A stretch of 64,000 bases of DNA from Mesorhizobium sp. 113-3-3 (GTDB lineage Bacteria > Pseudomonadota > Alphaproteobacteria > Rhizobiales > Rhizobiaceae). Positions 50,886-59,796 of the stretch are shown in pieces. The position numbers and the translations under genes were made by a program. A model generated the notes under the pieces. That model made no database searches, was not told where the DNA came from, and worked only from the letters and a program-made list of their open reading frames with translations. How positions within the stretch are numbered: the first letter of the stretch is position 1; the number at the start of each line of letters is the position of its first letter. The DNA lies in the NCBI RefSeq assembly GCF_016756495.1, contig NZ_AP023243.1, forward strand, positions 868,001 to 932,000, given 5' to 3'.

Positions 50886-52526
50886 ATGAAATTCATGCTG
50901 ACCGACCGCAAGCTGCATCCGCGGGCCAAGCCCGTCGCCGCGGATTTCAAGACCGGCGGCATCAACCGCCGCGAATATTTTGCCCTGATGGCCGGCCTCG
51001 GCGTCAGCGCCGCCGGGGCGTTTGCCTTGGGTGGCCTGACCGCGGCGCCTGCCCGCGCCGCCGAGCCGAAGAAGGGCGGGACCTTGCGCGTCGCCATGAA
51101 CGTCAAGGGCTTCAAGGACCCGCGCACCTTCGACGGCGTCGAAATGTCCAACGTCGCCCGCCACTGCAACGAATATCTGGTGCGCTGGAACACCGATTTT
51201 TCCTTCGAGCCCTGGCTGCTCGAGAAATGGGAGATGAGCGATGACGCCAGGACGCTGACGCTCTATATGCGCAAAGGCGTCACCTGGTCGAATGGCGACG
51301 CCTTCAACGCCGACGACGTCGTCCACAACCTCACCCGCTGGTGCGAGGCCGGCGTCGCCGGCAATTCGGTCGCCGCGCGCATGGGCGCGCTGGTCAATGC
51401 CGACACCAAGAAGGTGGTCGACGGCGGCATCGAGAAGGTCGACGACTTCACCGTCAAGCTGAACCTGCCAAAGCCCGACATTTCGCTGATCGCCGGCATG
51501 GCCGACTATCCCGCCTTGATCATGCACCGCTCCTATGAGGGCGACGGCGACCCCATGAAAGCGCTGGCGATCACCACCGGCCCCTGCGAGCTGGTGAAAT
51601 GGGACGCCGAGACCGGCGCCGAGGTGAAGCGCAAGGAAAAACCCTGGTGGAAGGGCGAATTCTATCTGGATGGCATCCAGTGGATCGACTACGGCTCCGA
51701 CCCCAACGCCATGCTGTCGGCCTTCGAATCCGGCGAGATCGACACCGACCACGAAACCGCCTCCGACGCCGTCTCGCAGACCGAGCAGATGGGGCTGAAG
51801 AATTTCGAGATCGCCACCGGCTCCACCATCGTCGCCCGCTTCAACATCGGCAACGCGCCCTATGACGACATCAAGGTACGCCGCGCCGCCCAGCTCGCCA
51901 TCGACAATGCGGCCGTGCTGGCGCTCGGCCTCGGCGGCCGGGGAAAACCGGCCGACAACCACCATGTCGGCCCCATGCACCCCGAATATGCCGATATCGG
52001 CCCGGCCAAGCCCGATGTGGAGGAGGCCAAGAAATTGCTCGCCGCCTCCGGCAAACCGGACCATGAATATGAGCTGATCTCGGTCGACGTCGAATGGCAG
52101 AAGAGCACCGGCGACGCGATCGCCGCGCAGATGCGCGAGGCCGGCCTCAAGATCAAGCGCACCGTGCTGCCCGCCGCCACCTTCTGGAACGACTGGAGCA
52201 AATACCCCTTCTCCTGCACCGAATGGCTCGGCCGCCCGCTCGGCGTCCAGGTGCTGGCGCTGGCGTATAAATCCGGTGCGGCCTGGAACGAAAGCGCCTA
52301 CGCCAGCAAGGAGTTCGACGAACTGCTGGACAAGGCGCTGGCGATGCCCGACGCCAAGGCCCGCAAGGAGATCATGGCCGGCATCGAGAAGAATTTGCGC
52401 GATAGCGGCATCATCATCCAACCCTACTGGCGCTCGGTCTACCGGACCTACCGCAAGGGGGTCGAGGGCTGCGAACAGCACCAGGCGCTGGAACAGCATT
52501 TCGAGAAGGTTTGGATTGAGGGGTGA
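50886..52526 (+). CDS. Peptide/nickel-type ABC transporter substrate-binding protein (orphan)
   Basis: A 546-residue solute-binding protein of SBP family 5 (DppA/OppA-like). Residues 25-60 are a twin-arginine-like signal ([33 protein letters not shown]). The mature part has [80 protein letters not shown] and [18 protein letters not shown]. No permease or ATPase genes follow within the window; the usual order is binding protein, permeases, ATPases. It may serve a transporter encoded elsewhere. ATG 50886 follows AGGGAACGACG. Confidence 0.9.
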   Translation: MKFMLTDRKLHPRAKPVAADFKTGGINRREYFALMAGLGVSAAGAFALGGLTAAPARAAEPKKGGTLRVAMNVKGFKDPRTFDGVEMSNVARHCNEYLVRWNTDFSFEPWLLEKWEMSDDARTLTLYMRKGVTWSNGDAFNADDVVHNLTRWCEAGVAGNSVAARMGALVNADTKKVVDGGIEKVDDFTVKLNLPKPDISLIAGMADYPALIMHRSYEGDGDPMKALAITTGPCELVKWDAETGAEVKRKEKPWWKGEFYLDGIQWIDYGSDPNAMLSAFESGEIDTDHETASDAVSQTEQMGLKNFEIATGSTIVARFNIGNAPYDDIKVRRAAQLAIDNAAVLALGLGGRGKPADNHHVGPMHPEYADIGPAKPDVEEAKKLLAASGKPDHEYELISVDVEWQKSTGDAIAAQMREAGLKIKRTVLPAATFWNDWSKYPFSCTEWLGRPLGVQVLALAYKSGAAWNESAYASKEFDELLDKALAMPDAKARKEIMAGIEKNLRDSGIIIQPYWRSVYRTYRKGVEGCEQHQALEQHFEKVWIEG

Positions 52527-52535
52527 GGCGCCGAC

Positions 52536-52715
52536 GCTGATCTTCCCTTCTCCCCTTGTGGGAGAAGGTGGCCTCGCGAAGCGAGGTCGGATGAGGGGTG
52601 CTCCAGCTTGACGCTACTTAGACAACAAATCGAACGAGAGAACACCACCGCCTCACTCCGCTGGAGCACCCCTCATCCGTCTCGGCGCTAGCGCGCCGAT
52701 CACCTTCCCCCACAA
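52536..52715. repeat. Palindromic intergenic repeat (GGATGAGGGGTGCTCCAGC / GCTGGAGCACCCCTCATCC)
   Basis: Two halves are inverted: TTCTCCCCTTGTGGGAGAAGG...GGATGAGGGGTGCTCCAGC at 52551-52609 and GCTGGAGCACCCCTCATCC...CACCTTCCCCCACAAGGGGG at 52662-52722. The 19-bp ends are exactly complementary with 52 bp between them. It begins just after the binding-protein stop codon. Confidence 0.85.
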
Positions 52716-52769
52716 GGGGGTAGGAAGGCAGCGCCGAGCCCTGCGCACTAACCTTCACCGCCGGCGCCA

Positions 52770-52995
52770 CCCCTCACTGTCCTGCCGGACATCTCTCCCC
52801 GTAAACGGGGCGAGAGGGGCTGGCGGCAACGCCGGCGCCTTCTTTGCAACGTTGGCGATTGGCGAAAGCGGCGACAACAGCCCCTTCGCCCCGTTTACGG
52901 GGGGTTGAGGAGTGGTCCGCGTAGCGGACGAAAAGCCAACTGCTTGGCTTTTCGAACGACGAACGCCGGCAGGCAGATGAGGGACAGCGCTGACG
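52770..52995. repeat. Palindromic repeat with long dispersed repeat copy 2
   Basis: CACCCCTCACTGTCCTGCCGGACATCTCTCCCCGTAAACGGGGCGAGAGG is followed by about 130 bp nearly identical to 49515-49650 (with the GAAAAGCCAA/TTGGCTTTTC hairpin). It ends at GGCAGGCAGATGAGGGACAG. The two long copies are direct repeats 3.3 kb apart, on either side of secB and the binding-protein gene. Confidence 0.85.
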
Positions 52996-53042
52996 CTCAT
53001 CTTCCTGTCGCGGACTTCGACGGACGCTGACACGGGCACTAG

Positions 53043-53555
53043 TTACCGCCCGTCCCTCACCAGCGTCCAGATCCACCCAATAAAAGTCAGGACCAGGAAC
53101 GGATACCCCGCCGCCGGCAGCGGCGCTGAAATCGGCAGCAAGGGCGCGCCCCACAGGATCATGCCGGCCGAGACGACAAACAGCACGGCGGCCACAAGCG
53201 CGGTGAGCCGCATCCAGAGCGCGAAAATCTTCGGCGCGCTGACCATGACCAGCCCCGCCGCCCACAGCGAAATGCCGCCGACATAGGAAGGCACGCTGGC
53301 CTGTAAGCCGGCCGCATTGCCGGCCAAAAGCAGGCTCTCGCCGGCCAGGAAGGTCAGGAACCCCGCGGCGACGCAATCATGGCCCAGTCGCTGGTACTTC
53401 ATAGTGAGCAGCGCGGTGGCGACGACCAGCGCCACGCCGTCGATCGTCCAGAGCGTTTCGCGCAGCGGAGCGCTGGCGACGAAGGTGCCGGCAAGGCCGA
53501 AGGCACCGCCGATGGCGAGGCCGAGAGAGGCGATGGAGTCTGAGGTGGTGCGCAT
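53043..53555 (-). CDS. Multi-pass membrane protein, function unknown
   Basis: A 170-residue protein with five or six hydrophobic helices: IASLGLAIGGAFGLAGTFVAS, LWTIDGVALVVATALL, CVAAGFLTFLAGESLLLAGNAAG, YVGGISLWAAGLVMVS, MRLTALVAAVLFVVSAGMILWG and GYPFLVLTFIGWIWTLV. No motif identifies a family with certainty; similar proteins are annotated only as hypothetical. ATG 53555 has TTGGGGAC upstream as ribosome site. GC content is normal for the genome, marking the left border of the island that follows. Confidence 0.75.
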   Translation of the reverse strand: MRTTSDSIASLGLAIGGAFGLAGTFVASAPLRETLWTIDGVALVVATALLTMKYQRLGHDCVAAGFLTFLAGESLLLAGNAAGLQASVPSYVGGISLWAAGLVMVSAPKIFALWMRLTALVAAVLFVVSAGMILWGAPLLPISAPLPAAGYPFLVLTFIGWIWTLVRDGR

Positions 53556-53707
53556 GTGGTGTGTCCCCAAGGCGTGGAGAAGGATAACTCAGGAGGCAGG
53601 CGTCAAAAAGGGAGAGGTCGATTGCCTAGGAGGCGAAGCCCCCCAATTACCCCGCGCGCCCATCACAGCTGCGACAGATAAGGCTAACTTACAAAACCAA
53701 CTAGTAA

Positions 53708-53739
53708 TCTGAAGCAAAACTGCGATTGTATTCTGAAGC
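53708..53739 (+). promoter_or_regulatory. Direct repeats TCTGAAGC upstream of the island genes
   Basis: TCTGAAGC occurs at 53708-53715 and again at 53732-53739, 24 bp apart on the same face of the helix, 30-60 bp before the first island gene. They may be binding sites in its promoter; this is only suggestive. Confidence 0.35.
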
Positions 53740-53766
53740 GTAAATTTTTCTAAATGGGATTTGAGC

Positions 53767-54282
53767 ATGCGAGGGCGCATAATCATCGTTCATGGCCCTT
53801 CAAGCGCGGGCAAATCAACGGTCATTCACGCGTTGCGCGAAGCCCTTAGCGAGCCGTTCTGCTACTACAGCGTTGACCTCTTTACGGACAGCAGTTTCCA
53901 TCCGGTGAGCTTGTATCCACAAGACCGGAACATAGGTGAGCAAACCCGTCAATTCATGCGAGGCTTTCACCGCTCAATTGTGGCATTTGCCGAAGCAGGG
54001 AATGATCTTATTGTCGAGCACGTTCTAGAAGCCCAAGAGTTCGCCGATGATTTAGTTGAGGTCGTCAAATCTTTCGACGCTTTCTTGGTTGCCGTTACCG
54101 CTAAATTGGACGAGCTTGAAAGGCGAGAGAAGCTCAGAGGAAATCGCTCCATAGGAACTGCCGCTCTATTTATTAAGTCTGTCGGTTTTTGCAAAAATGA
54201 TATGGTCCTGGATACCACGAGCGGTACAACTGATGCTGCCGCTGAAATTATGATAGCATGGCAAAATAGACTTTTAGCTTGA
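53767..54282 (+). CDS. Chloramphenicol-phosphotransferase-like P-loop kinase
   Basis: A 171-residue P-loop kinase. Walker A is VHGPSSAGKSTVIHAL at residues 8-23. The order of motifs follows the CPT family: YSVDLF (acidic catalytic position), FMRGFHRSIVAFAEAGNDLIVEHVLE, then the lid-like LERREKLRGNRSIGTA. In Streptomyces venezuelae, CPT phosphorylates chloramphenicol; many homologues in other bacteria are not linked to that drug and have unknown substrates. Codon use is AT-rich, unlike its neighbours. The next gene starts after 146 bp on the same strand, so the two may be co-transcribed. ATG 53767 is preferred over TTG 53761. Confidence 0.82.
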   Translation: MRGRIIIVHGPSSAGKSTVIHALREALSEPFCYYSVDLFTDSSFHPVSLYPQDRNIGEQTRQFMRGFHRSIVAFAEAGNDLIVEHVLEAQEFADDLVEVVKSFDAFLVAVTAKLDELERREKLRGNRSIGTAALFIKSVGFCKNDMVLDTTSGTTDAAAEIMIAWQNRLLA

Positions 54283-54428
54283 CCTCGAGTTGGCCGGATC
54301 CGAAAACCTTTCGCATCCGACAACGCAAAGGCATCGAATCACGACGACGCCAGTGTATCCGTGTCGCATTAAGCATCAGCGGTGAGGCGCGATCGTTTTG
54401 TGGCAGATGGTATGAAGGATCGCAACTG

Positions 54429-56042
54429 ATGGCAGGTAAACGCCTAAATTTGGATGCGCTGATTAAGCGCGAGAACGCTGATACTGTAACCCACGGACCC
54501 GGAACCATTGGTCAAGGCGGGATCCCGGTTTCAGAGCTTGCGCAAGGGCGGCTGCATTTCAGTCTACTTCGCAAACCTGACTTCCAACGGGTGACCAATG
54601 ATTGGGATATCGACAACGTCGTTACTCTAATCAAAAGCTTTCGTGACGGTAGTCTCATCCCTGCGCTCATCCTTTGGAAATCTGAGGCGGGATATACGTT
54701 TGTCGTCGATGGAGCCCATCGCCTTAGTGCTTTGATCGCATGGGTGAATGACGACTATGGGGCGGGGCCAATTTCTAACAAATTTTTCGATGGCCACATC
54801 CCACGTCAACAGCTGGAATACCACCGAGAATGCCGTAAACTAGTAGCCAACATCGGCACCTATGCGGACCTCAGCAAGGCACTCTCGGACGAGAATCCAT
54901 CTCCGGAGCGTATTCGATGGGCGTCCAATATTGGTCAGCCCCTTTACGCACAATGGGTGGTTGGAGACGCGGAAATCGCTGAAAAATCTTTCCTGGCAAT
55001 CAACCAGAGAGGTATTCAAATCAGCGATACTGAGAAATACATGATTGTCGCGCGAAGGAAGCCGAATGTTCAGGCCGCTAGGGCGCTAATCCGTGCGGCA
55101 ACCGGCCATGAGTATGTTTCAGACTTTGACCCCTCAACCAAGCAAGCAATCTCAAAGGTCGCGTCGAACACTTATGGAATAATGTTCGAACCTGAGAGCG
55201 CGGAGCTAGGGCAGTCGATCGAGATGCCGGTGGCTGGCAAGCCTTATACCGCCGAAGCGCTTCGTATAACTCTGGAATTGATTAACTTCACAAACGAAAT
55301 TGGCGCGCTCAGAGCCCAAGAAGAGTTACCTGACGATAGGGATGGAACTCAGACCGTCAGGTTTCTTGAGAGAGCTTATGGTGTCGTCAAGTACGTGGCC
55401 GGTAGTGGTAGCGCGAGCCTCGGGCTTCATCCCTCCGTCTATTTCTGGGGAACCGCAGGTAAGCATCACCCATCGGCTTTTTTGGCCGTGGTCAGTTTCA
55501 TCCAATATCTCAACTTAAACAAACGGCTAATTGAGTTCTGTCAGCATCGGGCTATGTTTGAGGAATTTCTGGTAAGAAACCATTCTATCATCAAACATAT
55601 TCTTGGTAAGTTTGGTGGATGGACAAAGAGTGTCCCTACCGTTTTGGCGATGTACAAAATAATTCTTGATGATCTTCGTGATGGCAAGGACTTCGACCAA
55701 ATTCGTTCTGGAATAATAGCAGATCACCGGTTTAGCGGTTTGGCGGAGCTAGTTGAGTTAGAAGGCGCGCCCAACAAAAAAATTACGCGTGAGACCAGCC
55801 AGACAGTCCGCCGCCGTGAAATGCTTAAAACTACCTTGCGCTGTGCAATCTGCTATGCCCGATTGCCGACCACGGCCTTTAGTGATGACCACAGGCGACG
55901 AGTGCAAGATGGCGGCCGAGCAAATGAAGAAAACCTGCAGCTAACCCATCCCTACTGCAATCATGGCTTTAAGGAATATCTCGTCTCGGCCGGGCTTCCG
56001 TTTCCCTCTCGTCCACTGTTTCTGGCTGACGCTGCTGCCTAA
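54429..56042 (+). CDS. DUF262/ParB-like - HNH endonuclease protein (candidate restriction/defence)
   Basis: A 537-residue protein with two recognisable parts. The N-terminal 210 residues follow the DUF262 pattern: RKPDFQRVTNDWD (50-60), LIPALILWK, FVVDGAHRLSAL (the DGxxR motif, 91-102) and FLAINQRGIQISDTEKY (188-204). The C-terminus is an HNH nuclease: CAIC (472-475), DDHRRR with His 488, ENLQL with Asn 502, and HPYCNH (507-512). The roughly 260 residues between them are helical and unassigned. GmrSD, BrxU and SspE combine DUF262 with an HNH-type nuclease in restriction. AAGGAT lies eight bases before ATG 54429. AT-rich codons indicate recent transfer. Confidence 0.85.
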   Translation: MAGKRLNLDALIKRENADTVTHGPGTIGQGGIPVSELAQGRLHFSLLRKPDFQRVTNDWDIDNVVTLIKSFRDGSLIPALILWKSEAGYTFVVDGAHRLSALIAWVNDDYGAGPISNKFFDGHIPRQQLEYHRECRKLVANIGTYADLSKALSDENPSPERIRWASNIGQPLYAQWVVGDAEIAEKSFLAINQRGIQISDTEKYMIVARRKPNVQAARALIRAATGHEYVSDFDPSTKQAISKVASNTYGIMFEPESAELGQSIEMPVAGKPYTAEALRITLELINFTNEIGALRAQEELPDDRDGTQTVRFLERAYGVVKYVAGSGSASLGLHPSVYFWGTAGKHHPSAFLAVVSFIQYLNLNKRLIEFCQHRAMFEEFLVRNHSIIKHILGKFGGWTKSVPTVLAMYKIILDDLRDGKDFDQIRSGIIADHRFSGLAELVELEGAPNKKITRETSQTVRRREMLKTTLRCAICYARLPTTAFSDDHRRRVQDGGRANEENLQLTHPYCNHGFKEYLVSAGLPFPSRPLFLADAAA

Positions 56043-56095
56043 CAGTAACTGAAAACGATGGCGAACACTCTTACTCCCGGGGATCTGGCATTGCG

Positions 56096-57901
56096 CTAGT
56101 CGCCCATCTTAAGCGCCTGGATAAACGCCTCCTGCGGAATATCCACCTTGCCGAACTGCCGCATCCGCTTCTTGCCTTCTTTCTGCTTGTCCAGCAGCTT
56201 GCGTTTGCGCGAGACGTCGCCGCCGTAGCACTTGGCGGTCACGTCCTTGCGGAGCGCCGAGATGGTTTCGCGGGCGATGACCTTGCCGCCGATCGCGGCC
56301 TGGATCGGGATCTTGAAGAGGTGGTGCGGGATAAGCTCCTTCAGCTTCTCGCACATCTGCCTGCCGCGCTTTTCCGCCGCCGTGCGGTGCACCAGCATGG
56401 AGAGCGCGTCGACCGGCTCCTCATTGACCAGGATCGACATCTTCACCAGATCGCCCTCTCGATAGTCGGTGAGGTGATAGTCGAACGAGGCATAGCCCTT
56501 GGAGATCGATTTCAGCCGGTCATAGAAGTCGAAGACGACTTCGTTGAGCGGCAAATCGTAGGTCAGCATGGCGCGCTTGCCGACATAGGAGAGGTCGGCC
56601 TGGATGCCGCGCCGGTCCTGGCAGAGTTTCAGGATGCCGCCGAGATAGTCGTCGGGGGTGAGGATGGTGGCGCGGATCCACGGTTCCTCGATGGCCGAGA
56701 TTTTCACCACGTCGGGCATGTCGGCCGGGTTGTGCAGCTCCTTCACCGAGCCGTCATTGAGCAGCAGCCGGTAGACGACGCTGGGCGCGGTGGCGATCAG
56801 GTCGAGGTTGAACTCGCGCTCCAGCCGCTCCTGGATGATTTCCAGATGCAGCAGGCCAAGGAAGCCGCAGCGATAGCCGAAGCCGAGCGCGGCGGAGGTT
56901 TCCATTTCATAGGAGAAGGACGCGTCGTTAAGGCGAAGCTTGCCGACGGCGGCGCGCAGATCCTCGAAATCGGCGGCGTCGACCGGGAACAGGCCGCAGA
57001 ACACCACGGGCTGCGCCGGCTTGAAGCCGGGCAGGGCCTGCGCGGTCGGGCGCTTGTCCTCGGTGATGGTGTCGCCGACGCGCGTGTCGGCCACCTCCTT
57101 GATCGAGCCGGTGAAGAAGCCGAACTCGCCGGGGCCGAGCTCGTCGACATTGATGCGGGCGGGCGTGAACACGCCGGTGCGCTCGACCAGGTATTTGGCG
57201 CCGGTGCCCATCATGCGGATGGTCTGGCCCTTTTTCAGCACGCCGTCGATGATGCGCACCAGCACGATGACGCCGAGATAGGCGTCGTACCAGCTGTCGA
57301 CCAGCATGGCCTTCAGCGGCGCGGTGGCGTCGCCTTCGCGCGGCGGCGGCAATTGGTGGACGATGGCTTCCAGCACGTCGGGAATGCCAAGGCCGGTCTT
57401 GGCCGAGATCAGCACGGCGCCGGAAGCGTCGATGCCGATCACCTCCTCGACCTGCTCGCGGATGCGCTCGGGCTCGGCGGCCGGCAGGTCGACCTTGTTC
57501 AGCACCACGACGATCTCGTGGTTGTTGTCGATGGCCTGGTAGACATTGGCCAGCGTCTGCGCCTCGACGCCCTGGCTGGCGTCGACGACCAGCAGCGAAC
57601 CCTCGCAGGCGGCCAGCGAGCGCGACACTTCATAGGCGAAGTCGACATGTCCGGGCGTGTCGATGAGGTTGAGGATATAGTCCTCGCCATTGTTGGCGCG
57701 GTATTTCAGCCGCACCGTCTGCGCCTTGATGGTGATGCCGCGCTCACGCTCGATGTCCATCGAGTCCAGCACCTGTTCCTTCATGTCGCGCAACTCCAGC
57801 CCGCCGGTCAGCTGGATCAGGCGGTCGGCAAGCGTGGATTTGCCATGGTCGATATGGGCGACGATGGAGAAATTTCTGATGTGGTCGAGGGGCGTGCTCA
57901 T
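56096..57901 (-). CDS. lepA: Elongation factor 4 (LepA, back-translocating GTPase)
   Basis: A 601-residue translational GTPase that binds stalled ribosomes. G1 is AHIDHGKST, the switch region is [14 protein letters not shown]3 is DTPGHVDF, G4 is NKVDLP and the G5-like region is SAKTG. The LepA-specific C-terminal part includes [42 protein letters not shown], which is diagnostic. Normal GC and codon use resume here, marking the right border of the island. It stands alone; a leader peptidase gene is not next to it. Confidence 0.98.
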   Translation of the reverse strand: MSTPLDHIRNFSIVAHIDHGKSTLADRLIQLTGGLELRDMKEQVLDSMDIERERGITIKAQTVRLKYRANNGEDYILNLIDTPGHVDFAYEVSRSLAACEGSLLVVDASQGVEAQTLANVYQAIDNNHEIVVVLNKVDLPAAEPERIREQVEEVIGIDASGAVLISAKTGLGIPDVLEAIVHQLPPPREGDATAPLKAMLVDSWYDAYLGVIVLVRIIDGVLKKGQTIRMMGTGAKYLVERTGVFTPARINVDELGPGEFGFFTGSIKEVADTRVGDTITEDKRPTAQALPGFKPAQPVVFCGLFPVDAADFEDLRAAVGKLRLNDASFSYEMETSAALGFGYRCGFLGLLHLEIIQERLEREFNLDLIATAPSVVYRLLLNDGSVKELHNPADMPDVVKISAIEEPWIRATILTPDDYLGGILKLCQDRRGIQADLSYVGKRAMLTYDLPLNEVVFDFYDRLKSISKGYASFDYHLTDYREGDLVKMSILVNEEPVDALSMLVHRTAAEKRGRQMCEKLKELIPHHLFKIPIQAAIGGKVIARETISALRKDVTAKCYGGDVSRKRKLLDKQKEGKKRMRQFGKVDIPQEAFIQALKMGD

Positions 57902-58098
57902 CCGCGCGCTTTAGCAGGGGTGGCCTGCGGCGGCAAGGCTTGCGGCGCAAGGGCGGCGCCATCGATCACAAAGCGGTGAGCCGCGCCAAATACCGGCCCG
58001 GCGGCCGTGGATGATTAAACTTTGATCAATCGCATTAGACCTTGATTTGCCGGCCGCATGGTATCTGCGCGATCACTAATATCCCTGGGGGTAGAAAA

Positions 58099-59160
58099 AT
58101 GCTGAAAGTTGCAGGCGGGTTCGCCCGTTCGCGCAGCGGCTCGATGATGCCGCTGTTTTTCCTGAGCCTGGTGCCCTTGATCACCGTCGTCGGCTTCTCG
58201 GTCGACTACACCGATGCCGTCCAGACCCGCTCCAACATGCAGGAAGCGCTGGATGCCGCGACGCTGGCCATCACCACGCTGCCGCCTGCCACCACGCTGC
58301 CCGCCCGCCAGCAGGCGCTGCAGGACAATTTCACCGCCAACAATGGCGAGGGCACCACGACGCTGGTGAACTTCAACGTCGCCGCCGACGGCACCGTCAC
58401 CGCGCAGACCTCGGCAAGCTATGCCATGCCGACCGATTTCATGACCATCGCCAGGATTGCCACCGTGCCGGTCGCCGTCACGTCGGGCGTCCACAAGGCG
58501 CCGGGCCTGGTGCAGGCGACGTTCAAGGTCAGCGGCGTCTCGGGCTGGTGGAGCAAGACGATGACGCTCTACGGGACGCAATTCGGCGCCACGGTGGCCA
58601 AGCCGCTGATGACGATCGCCTATACCTACGGCAACACCAAGGATCCCAAGGGCTACGGCACCACCATCGTCAGCACGCTCACCACCAATTCAAGCGGCCA
58701 GACCGTCTCCACCATGGTGCAGAAACAGGTCTGCTCCGTCGGCAACAACCCGCCCAACGGGGTGGCGCTCAAGCAGGATTCGTACGGCACGAACTATTAC
58801 TGCGTCGATACGATGTATCCGGCCAACAGCGCCGGCGCGGCCATCGACGTCAGCCAGATGGGCGGTCTCTATCTGCAGATGAACGTGCCGTCGGGCAACC
58901 CGCAGAACCTCTATTCGAACGACCCGAACACGTCCAACCGGCTCTACAGCGGAACAACCGCCAACAGCCTGGTCGAGACCGCCACCGGCCAGACCGTCGA
59001 CATCTTCTCCATCGTGCCATGCGGGCAGACGGGCTATCAGGCCTGGGAAGACGGCGGAACCACGGTGCCGGCCGCGCCGTCCAATGCCGACTTCTTCTAC
59101 AACGTCACCGGCAAGTGCGACTTCAACCAGCGGCCCTCGCTGACGGCGCTGACGCAGTAG
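58099..59160 (+). CDS. TadG-like / Flp pilus-assembly type exported protein
   Basis: A 353-residue protein. Residues 6-42 match the TadE/TadG N-terminus: FARSRSGSMMPLFFLSLVPLITVVGFSVDYTDAVQTRSNMQEALDAATLA, a single N-terminal helix with a following amphipathic helix. The rest is a Thr/Ser/Asn-rich, extracytoplasmic region with six cysteines (VCSVG, YYCVD, VPCGQ, GKCDF). There is no von Willebrand domain. No tad genes are nearby, so its role in a pilus is uncertain; lone copies are frequent in rhizobia. ATG 58099 is preceded by GGGGGTAG, a weak but plausible ribosome site. Confidence 0.82.
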   Translation: MLKVAGGFARSRSGSMMPLFFLSLVPLITVVGFSVDYTDAVQTRSNMQEALDAATLAITTLPPATTLPARQQALQDNFTANNGEGTTTLVNFNVAADGTVTAQTSASYAMPTDFMTIARIATVPVAVTSGVHKAPGLVQATFKVSGVSGWWSKTMTLYGTQFGATVAKPLMTIAYTYGNTKDPKGYGTTIVSTLTTNSSGQTVSTMVQKQVCSVGNNPPNGVALKQDSYGTNYYCVDTMYPANSAGAAIDVSQMGGLYLQMNVPSGNPQNLYSNDPNTSNRLYSGTTANSLVETATGQTVDIFSIVPCGQTGYQAWEDGGTTVPAAPSNADFFYNVTGKCDFNQRPSLTALTQ

Positions 59161-59164
59161 GGCG

Positions 59165-59325
59165 CTGCTAATCTCCCCCCTCGAGGGGGAGATGTCGCCG
59201 AAGGCGACAGAGGCGGTCGGCACGACCGGACGCCAACCTTCAAATGCCGCAAAAGGCCGCGCCCAGCCGGACCGACGCCCTCTGGCCTCCCGGCCATCTC
59301 CCCCTCGAGGGGGGAGATCGGCTAT
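59165..59325. repeat. Palindromic intergenic repeat (CTCCCCCCTCGAGGGGGAG type)
   Basis: TCTCCCCCCTCGAGGGGGAG near 59172-59191 and ATCTCCCCCTCGAGGGGGGA near 59296-59315 are inverted copies of the same hairpin, with GTCGCCGAAGGCGAC between them near 59194. The region between the TadG-like and ABM genes holds nothing else. Confidence 0.8.
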
Positions 59326-59367
59326 CATGGCGGCCTTCAACGTCATCAGCCCCTGGAGAGAATTCCG

Positions 59368-59694
59368 ATGTCCGATCCCGTGACACGCGTATCCATTCTG
59401 CGCTGCGATGCTGCGAAGTTCGCGCTGTTGCGAGAGATGATGCTGGAGGCCGAAGCAGATCTTCGGCCCGGCATCGAGGCCATGCCAGGGCTGCTCAGCT
59501 TTTACGCCGGCGCCGACGAGGCGACATCGTCGCTGATCAACACCAGTGTCTGGGACACGCTGGAGCACGCCAGGCAACTCGATACGTTCCAGCCGATGCT
59601 GGATGCGGGAAAGCGATTTGTCGCCGAGGGCGCAAGGTTCGAGCGGCCGATCATGCACTACACCTCGCTGTGGCGTTTCGGGCAAAGCGCGTAG
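59368..59694 (+). CDS. ABM-type dimeric ferredoxin-fold protein
   Basis: A 108-residue protein: TRVSILRCDAAKFALLREMMLEAEADLRPGIEAMPGLLSFYAGADEATSSLINTSVWDTLEHARQLDTFQPM. It has the beta-alpha-beta-beta pattern of the antibiotic biosynthesis monooxygenase superfamily and aromatic residues in the last strand (MHYTSLWRF). No catalytic residue is diagnostic. It may be an enzyme or a small stress protein. GGAGAGAATTCCG before ATG 59368 provides the ribosome site. It is followed on the same strand by a DUF1223 gene after about 100 bp. Confidence 0.8.
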   Translation: MSDPVTRVSILRCDAAKFALLREMMLEAEADLRPGIEAMPGLLSFYAGADEATSSLINTSVWDTLEHARQLDTFQPMLDAGKRFVAEGARFERPIMHYTSLWRFGQSA

Positions 59695-59796
59695 GCCACG
59701 ATCACAAACCGGTGAGCGCTGTAACGAAGCGGCAAATGGCGGCGAAGTGGGGGAATGACCGGCGCGTCCGAGCGCCGTCCCCCACGGAGCCCGCTT

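Larger units (their letters stand above)
53690..56060 (+). mobile_element. Putative acquired island (AT-richer, two genes)
   Basis: From about 53690 to 56060 the sequence is visibly richer in A and T than anything else in the window, and codons such as TTA, ATA, AGA and AAT, rare elsewhere, are frequent. It holds a CPT-like kinase gene and a DUF262-HNH gene on one strand, between a membrane protein gene and lepA. No integrase, tRNA or flanking direct repeat was found, so the borders are approximate and the mode of transfer is unknown. Confidence 0.65.

Noticed and set aside
54279..54428. Extension of the DUF262-HNH gene to TTG 54279, overlapping the kinase stop
   Set aside because: The 50 extra residues are Arg/Ser-rich without homology, and the ATG at 54429 has a better ribosome site. 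Translational coupling at 54279 is still possible.
53600..56095. Attachment sites or an integrase for the AT-rich island
   Set aside because: No tRNA end, no integrase and no convincing flanking direct repeat were found, so no att site is reported.
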